This document shows, one piece after another, positions 17,002-26,230 of a DNA stretch of 34,707 nt; position 1 is the stretch's first letter, and each line of letters starts with the position of its first letter. The position numbers and the translations under genes were made by a program. The DNA comes from a virus. The stretch lies in IMG/VR virus record IMGVR_UViG_3300028364_000086, positions 1 to 34,707 of that record; one strand, given 5' to 3'. The notes under the pieces are model-generated. The model was not told the DNA's origin. It saw nothing but the letters and a program-made list of their open reading frames with translations, and did no database searches.

Positions 17002-18438
17002 ATGAGCCAAGTATACGAAAACATTAAAATACCATATCCTAAAGAAGGTATAATTCGTGACGCTGAGATTTCAAACTCTATCTCAACTGAAGATAGCGTG
17101 GAGCTGGCCATCAATACTAACTTCGATTCTCTTGGTGCCGCTACGGTACGAAGAGGTCTTGAGCAATACGGTGATGCTATTGCAGGGGGAAACCCTATCA
17201 CCTCACTAGGCTCATGGTCACAGAACTCATCATCTAATCGCCGCATGTTGATACAGGTTGAAGATGAGGTGTACGCTAACAACGCAGGTACTAATACCCT
17301 TGTACGTTCTTTGAGTAACTCAAATAAGGGTAGGTATACCCAGTATACTGACTATACATATATGGTTAATGGGAATGCAACAGCTGGGGGAGACCCAGTA
17401 CAAACATATGATGGTACTACTTTTGGTACTACGAATACTGGAGACCTACCAGAAGGGGACCACATTGAAACATATGATGGGCGTATCTGGGTTACTGATT
17501 CTTCAGTTGACCGACTCTACTACACAGACATTGTTGACCCTACTGGAGTGATAACTGGTGGTAGTGAATACATTGGTAAACTATCCCCTCAAGATGGTGA
17601 GAGCTTCACCGCCCTCCACACGTACATTCGTTCCTTGTTGGTCTTTAAGCAGAACCACATTTACCGTGTGTACTCTCCTGAGGCCGTTGACCCGTACCCA
17701 GCCTACTTTGTGGGTACATACTCCCAAGAGTCTATTGTAGAGGCTAAGGATGGACTATACTTCCACCACTCTAGCGGGTTCTATAAGTTTACCTATAACG
17801 GTAACCCACAAGAAATCTCACGACGTATTAGTGATGTTGTCTCTTCTATTGACCGTAGTGAATATGAGGACATCTTTGGATGGAAGTCTAAGGATGGGAA
17901 CAATATCTGCTGGCATGTTGGAGACTTAACCCTTGATGGCGTTGATTACAATAACGTTGTTGTTCGATATACAATCTCTACTGAGATATGGACTCTATAT
18001 TCTTACCGTAAGGACTTACGTGCGGCTATAAACTTCGACACAGGAACTATCATTGCACCGTTCATTGGAACTGCTGATTCTATTATTGCTGAGTTTGATT
18101 CAGGAAAGTCAGACTTAGGAGAACCTATTTTCTATGAGCTAATATCTCATTGGGAAGGATTCACTGACACTATCAGCAAGCAGAAAAAGATTTCTGAAGT
18201 ATCCTACTATCACGAGAACGCAGCAGGAAGTAACCTAAGCTATAAAGTAGATACTGATGGCCCTCATAAGTGGTCTCAGATTGGTAAGCTAGATGAGAAG
18301 ACAGTTACGAAACTTAGTGTACCTATTGAACGCCCATTCCACCGCATGAAGTACCGTGTGAGCGGAGAGACTTCTGGAGACCGTCTACGACTTTACGGTA
18401 TGGATATTATTAGACTATCGGACTTAGGTTCTGATTAA
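17002..18438 (+). CDS. P22 gp10-like tail hub (DNA stabilisation) protein
   Basis: 478 residues. Early residues contain INTNFDSLGAATVRRGLEQY (about 33-52), the typical opening of the P22 gp10-like packaged-DNA stabilisation/tail hub proteins, and the body consists of repeated blade-like units (QTYDGTTFG, ETYDGRIWVTDSS, FVGTYSQESIVEAKDGLYF, HHSSGFYKFTYNG), consistent with a beta-propeller. Such proteins plug the portal and form the short tail. This is one of the best indicators of podovirus morphology here. It starts 3 bases after the adaptor stop, with context CTTAATAT-ATG. Confidence 0.75.
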   Translation: MSQVYENIKIPYPKEGIIRDAEISNSISTEDSVELAINTNFDSLGAATVRRGLEQYGDAIAGGNPITSLGSWSQNSSSNRRMLIQVEDEVYANNAGTNTLVRSLSNSNKGRYTQYTDYTYMVNGNATAGGDPVQTYDGTTFGTTNTGDLPEGDHIETYDGRIWVTDSSVDRLYYTDIVDPTGVITGGSEYIGKLSPQDGESFTALHTYIRSLLVFKQNHIYRVYSPEAVDPYPAYFVGTYSQESIVEAKDGLYFHHSSGFYKFTYNGNPQEISRRISDVVSSIDRSEYEDIFGWKSKDGNNICWHVGDLTLDGVDYNNVVVRYTISTEIWTLYSYRKDLRAAINFDTGTIIAPFIGTADSIIAEFDSGKSDLGEPIFYELISHWEGFTDTISKQKKISEVSYYHENAAGSNLSYKVDTDGPHKWSQIGKLDEKTVTKLSVPIERPFHRMKYRVSGETSGDRLRLYGMDIIRLSDLGSD

Positions 18439-18440
18439 TT

Positions 18441-19211
18441 ATGCAATTTGATGACTACAACCTAAATCGTAGGCTCTATCGTAAAGATAGTAAGTACGAG
18501 GATACAGACCCAACTAGCGGACTTCAATACGCTGGTGGCACTGAGGGCGGGCAAGGAACTATCAACTATCCCCCTGCTACTGCGGTTGAGCCTGGTACTG
18601 TAGTCCAATCAATCATCCTCCAGTCCTCAGGAAGTAATAATAGGGTTGAAATTACACCTAATGATAACTTGACTGTATATGATAATGGGGACATCCGTAC
18701 TCAAATCAATAGCCAAGGGTTGTCTACTTATCGACTTGGTAATCTAATCTGGAGGGCAGATGAAGATGGCATGAGGGTACTTAACATTGGTACGGGAGAC
18801 CCTATCGTCGATATAGATACAGACCTTGGGTTTATGATTTATGACTTCGATATTATGCCGGTGGTCTATGGAGGGTTCTACGATGACCCAACAAACACAG
18901 CTACTCAACTACCACCAGGTTGGCTCGCTGTACCTATTATAGGTGGTGGTGGATTAATCGACATTCTTTTTATTCACAACCTAAACGCAGATGTTCAAGT
19001 TACAGTTACTCCAATCTCGGTCCATGCCAGACCAATGATACAAGGAAGTTTTCCTACTTTTTTTATTGTATCAATGCAAATATCCATCTACGGTTCTCAG
19101 TCGTTTCCCGTATCAGGTGGAGGTTCAGTAAACGTTAGCGGTATCTATCAGGGAGAAGACAATACCTTTATGACAAGCTTTTACTTTACTGCTACCCGTT
19201 ACATAGTGTAA
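18441..19211 (+). CDS. Unknown virion protein
   Basis: 256 residues, unknown. The N-terminus is hydrophilic (DDYNLNRRLYRKDSKYEDTD), followed by a beta-rich section with a small collar-like segment (RVEITPNDNLTVYDNGDIRT), also seen in other phage tail/appendage proteins, and a Val/Ile/Gly-rich C-terminal half. No membrane segment is clear. It follows the tail hub by 2 bases and so is probably a tail or fibre-attachment protein. A minor tail needle or appendage protein is possible. Confidence 0.6.
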   Translation: MQFDDYNLNRRLYRKDSKYEDTDPTSGLQYAGGTEGGQGTINYPPATAVEPGTVVQSIILQSSGSNNRVEITPNDNLTVYDNGDIRTQINSQGLSTYRLGNLIWRADEDGMRVLNIGTGDPIVDIDTDLGFMIYDFDIMPVVYGGFYDDPTNTATQLPPGWLAVPIIGGGGLIDILFIHNLNADVQVTVTPISVHARPMIQGSFPTFFIVSMQISIYGSQSFPVSGGGSVNVSGIYQGEDNTFMTSFYFTATRYIV

Positions 19212-19213
19212 AA

Positions 19214-19225
19214 TAGTAATATAAT
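19214..19225 (+). promoter_or_regulatory. Possible promoter before the ejection genes
   Basis: TATAAT at 19220-19225 lies 17 bases upstream of ATG 19243. It has no TG element and only a poor -35. It may be chance A/T-rich sequence in the start context. Confidence 0.25.
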
Positions 19226-19242
19226 CCTTTCATCTCATATAT

Positions 19243-20205
19243 ATGGCTAAAAACAAAAACAAATTAAGAAAGAAAATAAGTAACCTGTTCAACCGGGGTA
19301 ACAACTTTACTACATACTCTGGACAAGAGACCTACGTTCCACCACCAGCAAACTTCACCCAGTCTGATGGTCAAAGCGTATACGTTCCACCACCAGCAAA
19401 CTTCACTACCCCACAAGGACAACAAACATATGTTGCTCCACCTACTATTAATAATAGTAGTGGAGGAGGAGGGGGAGGTTCTTATAACTCACCAGCTCCT
19501 ACTACCTATAGTGGGAATACTGGATTTGGGAATGTATCCACCGGAGGTTTCTACGGTGCCGGAGCCTCGACTGCTTCACAAGGAGGATTGAGCTCTTTCT
19601 ACGGACAACAGGCTGACCCTAACTTGATGAATCAAGATTACCAACAACAACAGTTGGATAACTTCTATTCACAAGAATACGATGACCTTGGTAGCTTTTA
19701 CGATATGGAGAATCGTTATCGGTCTTCACTATACCAGAACCAGATTTCAGACAATTCAGCAGCACTAGATAGATACATTGCGGGTCAGGAAGCAAACTTT
19801 GCTGAGGATAGAATAAGACTAGACCAGAATGAGGCAAAGAGCGGTACACTATTCTCTAGTGGACGTGTTAATCGTCGTACAGACCTTGGTGCTAAATACC
19901 AACGTAACTTTGATGATGCTTATGCACGAGCTGCTTCTGGCCTACGTGATATTGGACTAGATGCTGAATACCAATTAGGAAGCAATACAGCTGGAGACTT
20001 TAATTACAATCTTACCGGGGCTAGCTTTGATGCTAACGCAATCAAGCCTACGGTAAACTCAAGCCTACAGAGTGAGTATAGTGCCAATAATGGATATGAT
20101 GGAAGGCTTGGTGATAAACGTGCTTCAGCAGCTACACGTCGTGCTATCGAGCGACTTGTAGTAATGAACCAAGGACAATTACCAACCTACTATAACAACA
20201 ACTAA
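19243..20205 (+). CDS. Ejection-type internal protein with PPP repeats
   Basis: 320 residues. A basic N-terminus (KNKNKLRKKISNLFNRG) is followed by three imperfect 16-residue repeats with the core YVPPPANFT (about residues 30-70; third copy YVAPPT). Then comes a Gly/Ser/Asn/Gln-rich region (a run of five glycines near 78, many Tyr and Gln) and a helical C-terminal half (NSAALDRYIAGQEANFAEDR). Low-complexity N-terminus plus helices, just behind the tail hub, fits an internal or ejected protein of short-tailed phages. The first two DNA repeat copies share 26 identical bases. Confidence 0.6.
   Translation: MAKNKNKLRKKISNLFNRGNNFTTYSGQETYVPPPANFTQSDGQSVYVPPPANFTTPQGQQTYVAPPTINNSSGGGGGGSYNSPAPTTYSGNTGFGNVSTGGFYGAGASTASQGGLSSFYGQQADPNLMNQDYQQQQLDNFYSQEYDDLGSFYDMENRYRSSLYQNQISDNSAALDRYIAGQEANFAEDRIRLDQNEAKSGTLFSSGRVNRRTDLGAKYQRNFDDAYARAASGLRDIGLDAEYQLGSNTAGDFNYNLTGASFDANAIKPTVNSSLQSEYSANNGYDGRLGDKRASAATRRAIERLVVMNQGQLPTYYNNN
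19333..19406 (+). repeat. Exact 26-base direct repeat
   Basis: TACGTTCCACCACCAGCAAA plus the next six bases occurs at 19333-19358 and 19381-19406, a 48-base (16-codon) period. It encodes the YVPPPANFT repeats of the ejection-type protein. Confidence 0.9.
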
Positions 20206-20206
20206 T

Positions 20207-21799
20207 ATGAGTACATATAATAACAATTCATTTCAACTACCTGGAGTTGGTTATAATAGTAGGCTAACCAATCCTTTTGCTAAGCCAACTGTTGATTGGA
20301 GCCAACTACAATCTTCTAGTCCTACACGTCGTGAAACACGACAAGCCAACCGTGCTGAAAGGAGGGGGGCACGTAACTCTACGTCGTATAACCAAAACCA
20401 ATTCCAAGATGGACCTATGAGTACTGACCCAATGATGGCAATGCCAAACGTTCTAAACCAGCCAATGTTTAACATTGAAGAACTTCAAGCAACCCAAGCA
20501 CAACGAGACGCACGTCCTAGCTCTGGCGAAGGTGCTGGATTCTGGAAGAACCTTATGTACAACATGGGGCCAGGATGGGAAGGAAATGTAGGTACATGGA
20601 ACAAACACCACGGTCAAGGAGGACAGAACATGTCTACTCAACCCATGACCCCATCCCAAGTAGACGGAACACAAGCAGAAGGTGGAGGTAGCTTCAACTC
20701 AGCATCCTCAGATACTTCCTTTTCTCAAGACCAGGTATTCAATAGCTTTAACTCACCTTCTCCAACTGGAGCAGTAGGTTCTGGAGGCTCCGCAGCCCTT
20801 GGTGGTCCTTCTGGTAACTTTGACGGAGGTACTCCTCTTAACCGCCCATCCCCATTCGGTGAGAAGTATCAATCCTACGAGTCTCTTCTGTCTCTACGAA
20901 ACCAGCTGTCACAAATGCGTGATAAATCTAATGTTGGGGAACGACTCTCTATTGATGACTTAGAGGCTCTTACTGGGATGACACAATTTGACCCAAATCA
21001 CCGTGAAACAATTGAGAAAGCCCAAGCTGATAACTTCAATGCACCTATTGCATATATTGATGCAATGTTGGATAGAGAGAATCGAATGGCTGAATCACAA
21101 GCATCTAATGCTCAATCAAATCCATTTGGAGGTAGTGGTAATGTAACTGACCCACTACAGCTTGCGGCTATGGGGGTACTCAGCCAGCTATCAGGAGCTA
21201 GAGGAGAAGCATTCGCTAATACCATCTCTTCTTATATGGCTAATGGACTACAAGAGCAAGCGAAGACTCTTATCCGAAATACAGCTATCTCTACACTACC
21301 TACTGCTAAGCAGGACCAGTTTGCTACTCGTGATAACATTCGTGCATCACTAAACGACCTACGAGGACTTACTACCCTACTAGAGGAGAAGGGAATCCCA
21401 ACTAACGTACTAACCGGGACGAAAGAAAAAGTATTACGATTCCTTGGTAATACTAACGACCCAGACATCCTAGCCTACTCAACGATTGCACAGAACGCCC
21501 TTGACCTCTTGAGTCGTGACCGTACAGGTGCAGCGATGACACCAGACGAGGAAAAGTTCTATGCTCGTATGTTCCCATCAGTAGGTAACGTTGCAGAAGT
21601 TAACAATCAACTCATCGATACTATGTTTGGCATTATGGATAATGCAGAAGCAATAGACCTTGGGTATCTATTCGACCCTTATGCAGCTCAACAACTAGGA
21701 CTCAATACTCAGGTTGGAAATCAGTACAACAGTCAGGCTCCTTCAGGAGGAGGATTTGATATGAATAACGATATCTTTAGTATCCAATTTAGCCAATAG
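20207..21799 (+). CDS. Ejection-type internal virion protein
   Basis: 530 residues, unknown family. The N-terminal 220 residues are low complexity (Asn, Gln, Gly, Ser, Pro) with an Arg-rich patch (RRETRQANRAERRGARN, about 42-58). The C-terminal 300 residues are helical (SYESLLSLRNQLSQMRDK; LNDLRGLTTLLEEKGIP; DLLSRDRTGAAMTPDEEKF), ending in a disordered tail. It stands between two other proteins of the same style and the transglycosylase-bearing protein, the typical place of the ejectosome (gp14-gp16 type) in short-tailed phages. It starts 1 base after the preceding stop. The role is inferred. Confidence 0.6.
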   Translation: MSTYNNNSFQLPGVGYNSRLTNPFAKPTVDWSQLQSSSPTRRETRQANRAERRGARNSTSYNQNQFQDGPMSTDPMMAMPNVLNQPMFNIEELQATQAQRDARPSSGEGAGFWKNLMYNMGPGWEGNVGTWNKHHGQGGQNMSTQPMTPSQVDGTQAEGGGSFNSASSDTSFSQDQVFNSFNSPSPTGAVGSGGSAALGGPSGNFDGGTPLNRPSPFGEKYQSYESLLSLRNQLSQMRDKSNVGERLSIDDLEALTGMTQFDPNHRETIEKAQADNFNAPIAYIDAMLDRENRMAESQASNAQSNPFGGSGNVTDPLQLAAMGVLSQLSGARGEAFANTISSYMANGLQEQAKTLIRNTAISTLPTAKQDQFATRDNIRASLNDLRGLTTLLEEKGIPTNVLTGTKEKVLRFLGNTNDPDILAYSTIAQNALDLLSRDRTGAAMTPDEEKFYARMFPSVGNVAEVNNQLIDTMFGIMDNAEAIDLGYLFDPYAAQQLGLNTQVGNQYNSQAPSGGGFDMNNDIFSIQFSQ

Positions 21800-21803
21800 C
21801 CTC

Positions 21804-24437
21804 ATGAATCAAATTAACCCACAATACAATCTAGAATACGTAGCCCTAACAAGGGCCATGAAACAGGTAGAGAGTGGGGGGGACTACCAAGCAAGAGGAG
21901 CTAGTGGTGAATTTGGTGCGTATCAATATATGCCAGCTACTTGGAAGAACTATGCAGGTAAATATCTTGGTAACTCGGGAGCTGATATTAGCCCACAGAA
22001 TCAAGACAAAGTAGCCTACTCATTCGTAGAGGAAAAAGCTAAGCAAGGAGCTACTCCTGCTCAGATTGTTTCTATGTGGAATGCTGGAGAAGGGAGGCCT
22101 AATGCTTACCAGAACAACGTAGGAGTAAACTCCCAAGGTGTTCGTTATGATACCCCAGCCCATGTTAAGAAAGTTCTTACTGCCTATTCACAAATAATCC
22201 CCAATATCAAAACAGGTACTGGAGGAGGAAGTTACAACTCTCAAGCCCCAACCCAACAACAGCAAGTTCAACGCAATGGACTCTTTAGACAAGGAGGTCC
22301 AAAGGAAGGTACTATGCTGAATCAGCAATACATGAATAATGGACGTAGCGTACATGGTGGCCAAGGTGGTAAATTCCTAGCCGCACCAGTAAAAGAAATC
22401 ATGGGTGGGGTTGGTGATGTTGTACGTAATATCGGAGCCCGTGGCCAAAACATCGGAGAAACCTGGAAAGCTAACAAGGCAGGAGAACAAGGGGTTGGTT
22501 CGTCTCTATGGCAAACACTAGGACAGGTAGTAGGTATGGCATCAGATACTATCGGTAATGTAGTTATGACCGGTCTTGAAGCTGCTACTCCAGAGTTCCT
22601 AGAACGACCTATTAGTAAGGGTGTTAACGCAGGTGCTGAGGCATTGGTTAACTCTAAGGTTGGACAAGATATTCAAGGTTGGGTATCAGAACTTGAACAA
22701 GAAAAACCAGAAGCATACCGCAACTTGATGGCTTCACTACCTATTGCAGAACTTGGTCTTAACGTAGTCACTGGATACTCTGCCACAGCTATTACCCCAG
22801 CGGTACGTAAAACTACCCAGAATGCATTTAAGAAAGCTATTAGAGACTCTCTAGATGATGCCCTATCTATGGCCGCTGGTAATGTTGACGAAGCTTGGGG
22901 GAATATGTCATCTATGACTAAGGGTGTTATTAAACGAGGGCTAGCAGGAGATGAAATAACTCAACAGTTCAAGATGCCTATCCTCCAAGAGATGAGTGAT
23001 GCGGCAACTACTCGTGCAGCTAAGATTGCTGTTAATGCAATGGAGCGTAACAATAACGTAAACCTCAAGAAGGCAGTTTCTGAATGGGGAGCACGAAACA
23101 TAGAAGGATATGTTCCAGGTAGAGGAGACTTAGATGCCATGAAGGGTATCCTTACAGACACATTGATTCTCGAGATGGACGATATATCTAACGGAGGGAA
23201 GATTAACTTCCGTAATGTACTTGCACGTTCTGAGGCAAAGTGGAAGAAACTACTTGATGGTGCTGATGAAATTATGGGTAATCAAACTAAACCTGTCGAC
23301 CCTTCTAGTCTTGGTGGATATGTAAGGAGTGCAGTAGATGACCTACTTAACAGTAACGCTGTACTTGGTGGTGAGGCTGCGACACTTGCAGATAACGCTA
23401 TTGCACAGTTTAAGGCAGATATGAAACAACTAGGAGTTAAGCTTGATGACGCAGGAAACATTACCACTGGCCAGCAAATCGCCGTACAGAAGCTATATAA
23501 GAAATTCAAAAACTACCCCTCATCAAGTAAGAATAAAACTGATGAAGTAATGAGGAAGGCGTACCGTAAGATGTGGGGAGAACAACTAGACCCTGAAGTA
23601 GCTGATACAGTAAACCAACTATACAGAGAAGCTTCACGAGGACAGGCTTCTGCAAAGGTTCTTAAAAACCTTGATAACAAGAAGCTATCAGATGCCGGTC
23701 TTGCTACCACTATCTCTATCCTTGGTGGTATTGGTATGGCAGGAGGAGGATTTAACCCTCTTCTTTACCAGATTGGTTCTTCTCTATCCCTTAAAGGTTA
23801 CACGAAGATAATGAACATCCTCTCAAAACGATTAGAGACATCGGGCTCTACAGCTGAACTTATTAAGATGGGACAGGCCCACCTCGATGAACTTACCGAG
23901 ACTATGAAGAAGCTTGGTATCCAGGATGAGATTACTCGTAAGACAAGTGCTGGAGACCCTAATGTCCCACAGTTACCTGAACGTGCGGCAAGCCCTATCC
24001 AACAAGGACCATATACTCCACCACGAGATGTAGTCCCTGATGAAGGAGTCGCCTCTCAAGTTAGACGGTCAACCGACTCACAAGATACACGTAATCGTAA
24101 TATCTTCGAACGGAAGGAACGTGCAGCTAGTGATGCAGTCAATTCCCGTAAGACAGAAGCTAAGGTAGTAGAGGACATTACCTCTACTCTTAGTGATAAG
24201 AAGATTGAGCTTAAGGAACTTAACGCTATTAAGAAAAACGCTGGTAGCTCTATCAATCCAGAAGGGCAAAGTGTTGCTGCTGAAGTAGCAGAAGAAATCA
24301 CTCAAGCAAAGAGAGAAATCAAGCTACTTGAAGACGCACTAAAGAGGATAAAGAATAAGAAAGGCAACCCAGAAGAAATTGGACGCTCTGTTACTCCTAT
24401 TCGTGATATTGAGGCAGAAAACATTATCGAACTCTAA
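21804..24437 (+). CDS. Large ejection protein with N-terminal lytic transglycosylase
   Basis: 877 residues. Residues 10-130 form a transglycosylase SLT domain: catalytic Glu23 in KQVESGGDY, the GAYQYMPATW motif (38-47) and SMWNAGEGRP at about 91-100. Such domains cut peptidoglycan as the DNA enters the cell. The following region (about 150-320) contains small/hydrophobic stretches including a Gly/Ala-rich possible membrane-active segment (GQVVGMASDTIGNVVMTGLE), and a long helical region (340-680), with another hydrophobic stretch near 620-650 (ISILGGIGMAGGGFNPLL). The C-terminal part is Glu/Lys-rich coiled-coil. The protein is therefore a virion-carried, probably ejected, tail-extension protein, as with T7 gp16. 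It starts 4 bases after the previous stop. Confidence 0.78.
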   Translation: MNQINPQYNLEYVALTRAMKQVESGGDYQARGASGEFGAYQYMPATWKNYAGKYLGNSGADISPQNQDKVAYSFVEEKAKQGATPAQIVSMWNAGEGRPNAYQNNVGVNSQGVRYDTPAHVKKVLTAYSQIIPNIKTGTGGGSYNSQAPTQQQQVQRNGLFRQGGPKEGTMLNQQYMNNGRSVHGGQGGKFLAAPVKEIMGGVGDVVRNIGARGQNIGETWKANKAGEQGVGSSLWQTLGQVVGMASDTIGNVVMTGLEAATPEFLERPISKGVNAGAEALVNSKVGQDIQGWVSELEQEKPEAYRNLMASLPIAELGLNVVTGYSATAITPAVRKTTQNAFKKAIRDSLDDALSMAAGNVDEAWGNMSSMTKGVIKRGLAGDEITQQFKMPILQEMSDAATTRAAKIAVNAMERNNNVNLKKAVSEWGARNIEGYVPGRGDLDAMKGILTDTLILEMDDISNGGKINFRNVLARSEAKWKKLLDGADEIMGNQTKPVDPSSLGGYVRSAVDDLLNSNAVLGGEAATLADNAIAQFKADMKQLGVKLDDAGNITTGQQIAVQKLYKKFKNYPSSSKNKTDEVMRKAYRKMWGEQLDPEVADTVNQLYREASRGQASAKVLKNLDNKKLSDAGLATTISILGGIGMAGGGFNPLLYQIGSSLSLKGYTKIMNILSKRLETSGSTAELIKMGQAHLDELTETMKKLGIQDEITRKTSAGDPNVPQLPERAASPIQQGPYTPPRDVVPDEGVASQVRRSTDSQDTRNRNIFERKERAASDAVNSRKTEAKVVEDITSTLSDKKIELKELNAIKKNAGSSINPEGQSVAAEVAEEITQAKREIKLLEDALKRIKNKKGNPEEIGRSVTPIRDIEAENIIEL

Positions 24438-24452
24438 CCACACCTTATCTAT

Positions 24453-25034
24453 ATGAAACCATTAGACTCAATGATAAAGATAGGCAACTTCCCTGAGTGG
24501 GTATTTGTCCACCATACCGGAGGTACAGATGCTGACCCACTTGCAGACACCTCTCACCACACATTTGAGGTTGTTCAGCAATGGCACCTACAGAAAGGTT
24601 GGGAGAACTTTGGATACCACTGGATGATTGAGAAGGACGGTACCCTGAAGCAGGGGCGACCTGAACATTACCACGGGGCTCATGCTAAGGGATACAATAC
24701 TAAGTCTATTGGTATCTTACTTGCTGGTAACTTCGATGCTACTCTCCCTACTGAAGCACAGATAGCTACATTGAAGAAATTGTTAAAGCGTATTACTAAG
24801 AAATACACCATCGCTATATCCAATGTTCAGCCACATCGCTCAGTAGCACGTAAGACTTGTTACGGAAACCTACTCTCTAATACTTGGGCTCAAGAACTAC
24901 TTGAAGAAACGCCTATAGTAGAGGAAAAAGAGGTACTAGAGGTCCACCCTGAATGCCCTGCGACCCCAGTATCTCCATCAAATTCTACTCTAATAGCAAT
25001 CATAAAAGCACTCCTAGCAAAATTACTTGGATAG
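24453..25034 (+). CDS. N-acetylmuramoyl-L-alanine amidase endolysin
   Basis: 193 residues. A type-2 (PGRP/T7 lysozyme-like) zinc amidase that cleaves the bond between N-acetylmuramic acid and L-alanine. Visible motifs: VHHTGG with zinc ligand His20/21, GYHWMI with Tyr55 and His56 (catalytic Tyr position), HYHGAHAKGYNTKSIGILLAGNF (His72-Phe94, typical core), and HRSVARKTCYG with His128, Lys134 and Cys136 (second and third zinc ligands). The C-terminus (residues 155-193) has an acidic linker followed by a hydrophobic helix (STLIAIIKALLAKLLG) that may be membrane-interacting or amphipathic. It is the last gene of the late operon and is followed by a terminator in the convergent gene. There is no signal peptide, so release depends on the holin. 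Confidence 0.92.
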   Translation: MKPLDSMIKIGNFPEWVFVHHTGGTDADPLADTSHHTFEVVQQWHLQKGWENFGYHWMIEKDGTLKQGRPEHYHGAHAKGYNTKSIGILLAGNFDATLPTEAQIATLKKLLKRITKKYTIAISNVQPHRSVARKTCYGNLLSNTWAQELLEETPIVEEKEVLEVHPECPATPVSPSNSTLIAIIKALLAKLLG

Positions 25035-25041
25035 CATAATA

Positions 25042-25431
25042 TTACTCCTGAATCTCCTCGATGGTAATCTCCATTCGGGGATTTTCTTTATCCTGTTCCC
25101 AATCAGTAGTTGTTCCTAATATAAAGTCAGCACTATCATCAATCAATGCTCCACAGTTAACCATCCCATCAAGGGTGAACTTCTCTACAATAGAGCGAAC
25201 ATTATGTGGGTCAGTACCTCTGCGTTTCCAAAATACCTTATAATGGATTCGACACTTACCAAACTTCTTACCTCGTAGCAGTACAGCCACAATGTCGTGG
25301 TAGTAATGCTTTACTATATTACTTGTACGATGGTGGGCGTTACGGTACCAATTTAGACCAACAAGGATAGTCTTATCCTTCTTCGTCTTGTACTCGTTTG
25401 TGTAGTATATGGGGACCTCGAAGGTATACAT
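25042..25431 (-). CDS. RusA-like Holliday junction resolvase
   Basis: 129 residues, the only gene on the minus strand. RusA-type endonucleases cut branched DNA during phage recombination and packaging. The signature TDPHNVRS (Asp74 to Ser80), Lys84, Asp88 (FTLDGM) and IDDSADF (Asp98-Asp99) matches the D-x-x-N, K, D and DD arrangement of RusA, and NWYRNAHHRTSN (residues 27-38) fits its N-terminal part. The start is 7 bases after a -10-like TAAAAT on the minus strand, so it may be leaderless. Stop TAA at 25044-25042. It faces the amidase gene tail to tail with 7 bases between them and diverges from the replication genes. Confidence 0.7.
   Translation of the reverse strand: MYTFEVPIYYTNEYKTKKDKTILVGLNWYRNAHHRTSNIVKHYYHDIVAVLLRGKKFGKCRIHYKVFWKRRGTDPHNVRSIVEKFTLDGMVNCGALIDDSADFILGTTTDWEQDKENPRMEITIEEIQE
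25066..25090 (+). terminator. Late-operon terminator inside the convergent gene
   Basis: AATCTCC (25066-25072) pairs with GGGGATT (25077-25083), one G-U pair included, around a 4-base loop, followed by TTCTTT. It lies in the 3' end of the minus-strand RusA-like gene and would stop transcription coming from the amidase gene. The opposite strand lacks a U-tract, so it works mainly in the + direction. Confidence 0.6.
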
Positions 25432-25507
25432 GATTTAATTTTACCACACATAATCCACACGATATACCCATTTTGGTTGTCAGGCGAAAACGTGGTAATA
25501 TGTAGTT
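25432..25507. promoter_or_regulatory. Divergent promoter region for RusA and replication genes
   Basis: On the + strand TTGGTT (25473-25478) and TAATAT (25496-25501) are 17 bases apart, with TG at 25493-25494; transcription would start near 25508, the A of the ATG, giving a leaderless mRNA. On the - strand the sequence GTGTGGTAAAAT ends 6 bases before the ATG of the resolvase at 25431, again leaderless. Both -10 regions have the extended TGg form. Confidence 0.55.
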
Positions 25508-26218
25508 ATGAGTAACTTCTTTCTTAATCATTCTTTTCGTGTTGTTGACGCTGAGCTTTACGGTTTGGAGGGGGCCATTATGGTGGACTTCTTACGTCGG
25601 GAACTCTCTTTCGCCCAGGCTACAGATAAGTACATCAAGGAGGTAGACAATCGCCATTACTATTCAGCGAAGTTCAATAAGAATGTTATGAGTGAGATAT
25701 TCCCCTATTGGTCAGAATATACCATTACCATTATCAAGAAGAAACTAATGGATGAAGGGAAGATTATATCCGTTAATGGGAACTCAACATGGGTAACAAT
25801 ACCAGATGAATATGAGGTAGCTGTCTCCCACTCTCCCCCTGTCCACCATGAGATGAAGAAGAGTGAGAAGAAACCAGCTAAGAAGAAAGGACCGCTAGAC
25901 AAGCTTAGCGAAGCACATCAAGAAGCAGCCGGAAGATTGATGGATAAGTTCTCTCCTTATTGGAATGAGGGGTACCCTATAGCTTCCGCCCACAGGGAAC
26001 AGGCTGCCATTCTGTTTTTATTGAAGAATTATAAATACGAGCGTACTCGTGATATGATAGATAAAGCAATACGCTTAATAGAAGCAGGAGACCCATATTC
26101 ACCTAAGGCTTATACTCCGAGAGACCTCCAGACTAAGTGGATTAAAATAGATAAATACCAAGAGTCGGGGAATAGTTACCAACCAAAACCCCAAGGAACA
26201 AAATTATCAAGCTTCTAA
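25508..26218 (+). CDS. Replisome organiser / helicase-loader-like protein
   Basis: 236 residues. The N-terminal 110 residues resemble the winged-helix domain found at the start of phage replisome organisers and DnaD-like proteins (YGLEGAIMVDFLRRE; EYTITIIKKKLMDEGKIIS). A Lys-rich linker (about 118-134) follows, then a helical C-terminal domain (RDMIDKAIRLIEAGDPYSPKAYTPRDLQTKW). Immediately downstream is the DnaB-type helicase, so a role in loading it at the origin is probable. The mRNA appears leaderless. Without structure prediction the domain names are tentative. Confidence 0.65.
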   Translation: MSNFFLNHSFRVVDAELYGLEGAIMVDFLRRELSFAQATDKYIKEVDNRHYYSAKFNKNVMSEIFPYWSEYTITIIKKKLMDEGKIISVNGNSTWVTIPDEYEVAVSHSPPVHHEMKKSEKKPAKKKGPLDKLSEAHQEAAGRLMDKFSPYWNEGYPIASAHREQAAILFLLKNYKYERTRDMIDKAIRLIEAGDPYSPKAYTPRDLQTKWIKIDKYQESGNSYQPKPQGTKLSSF

Positions 26219-26230
26219 TTTTAGTTTTAT

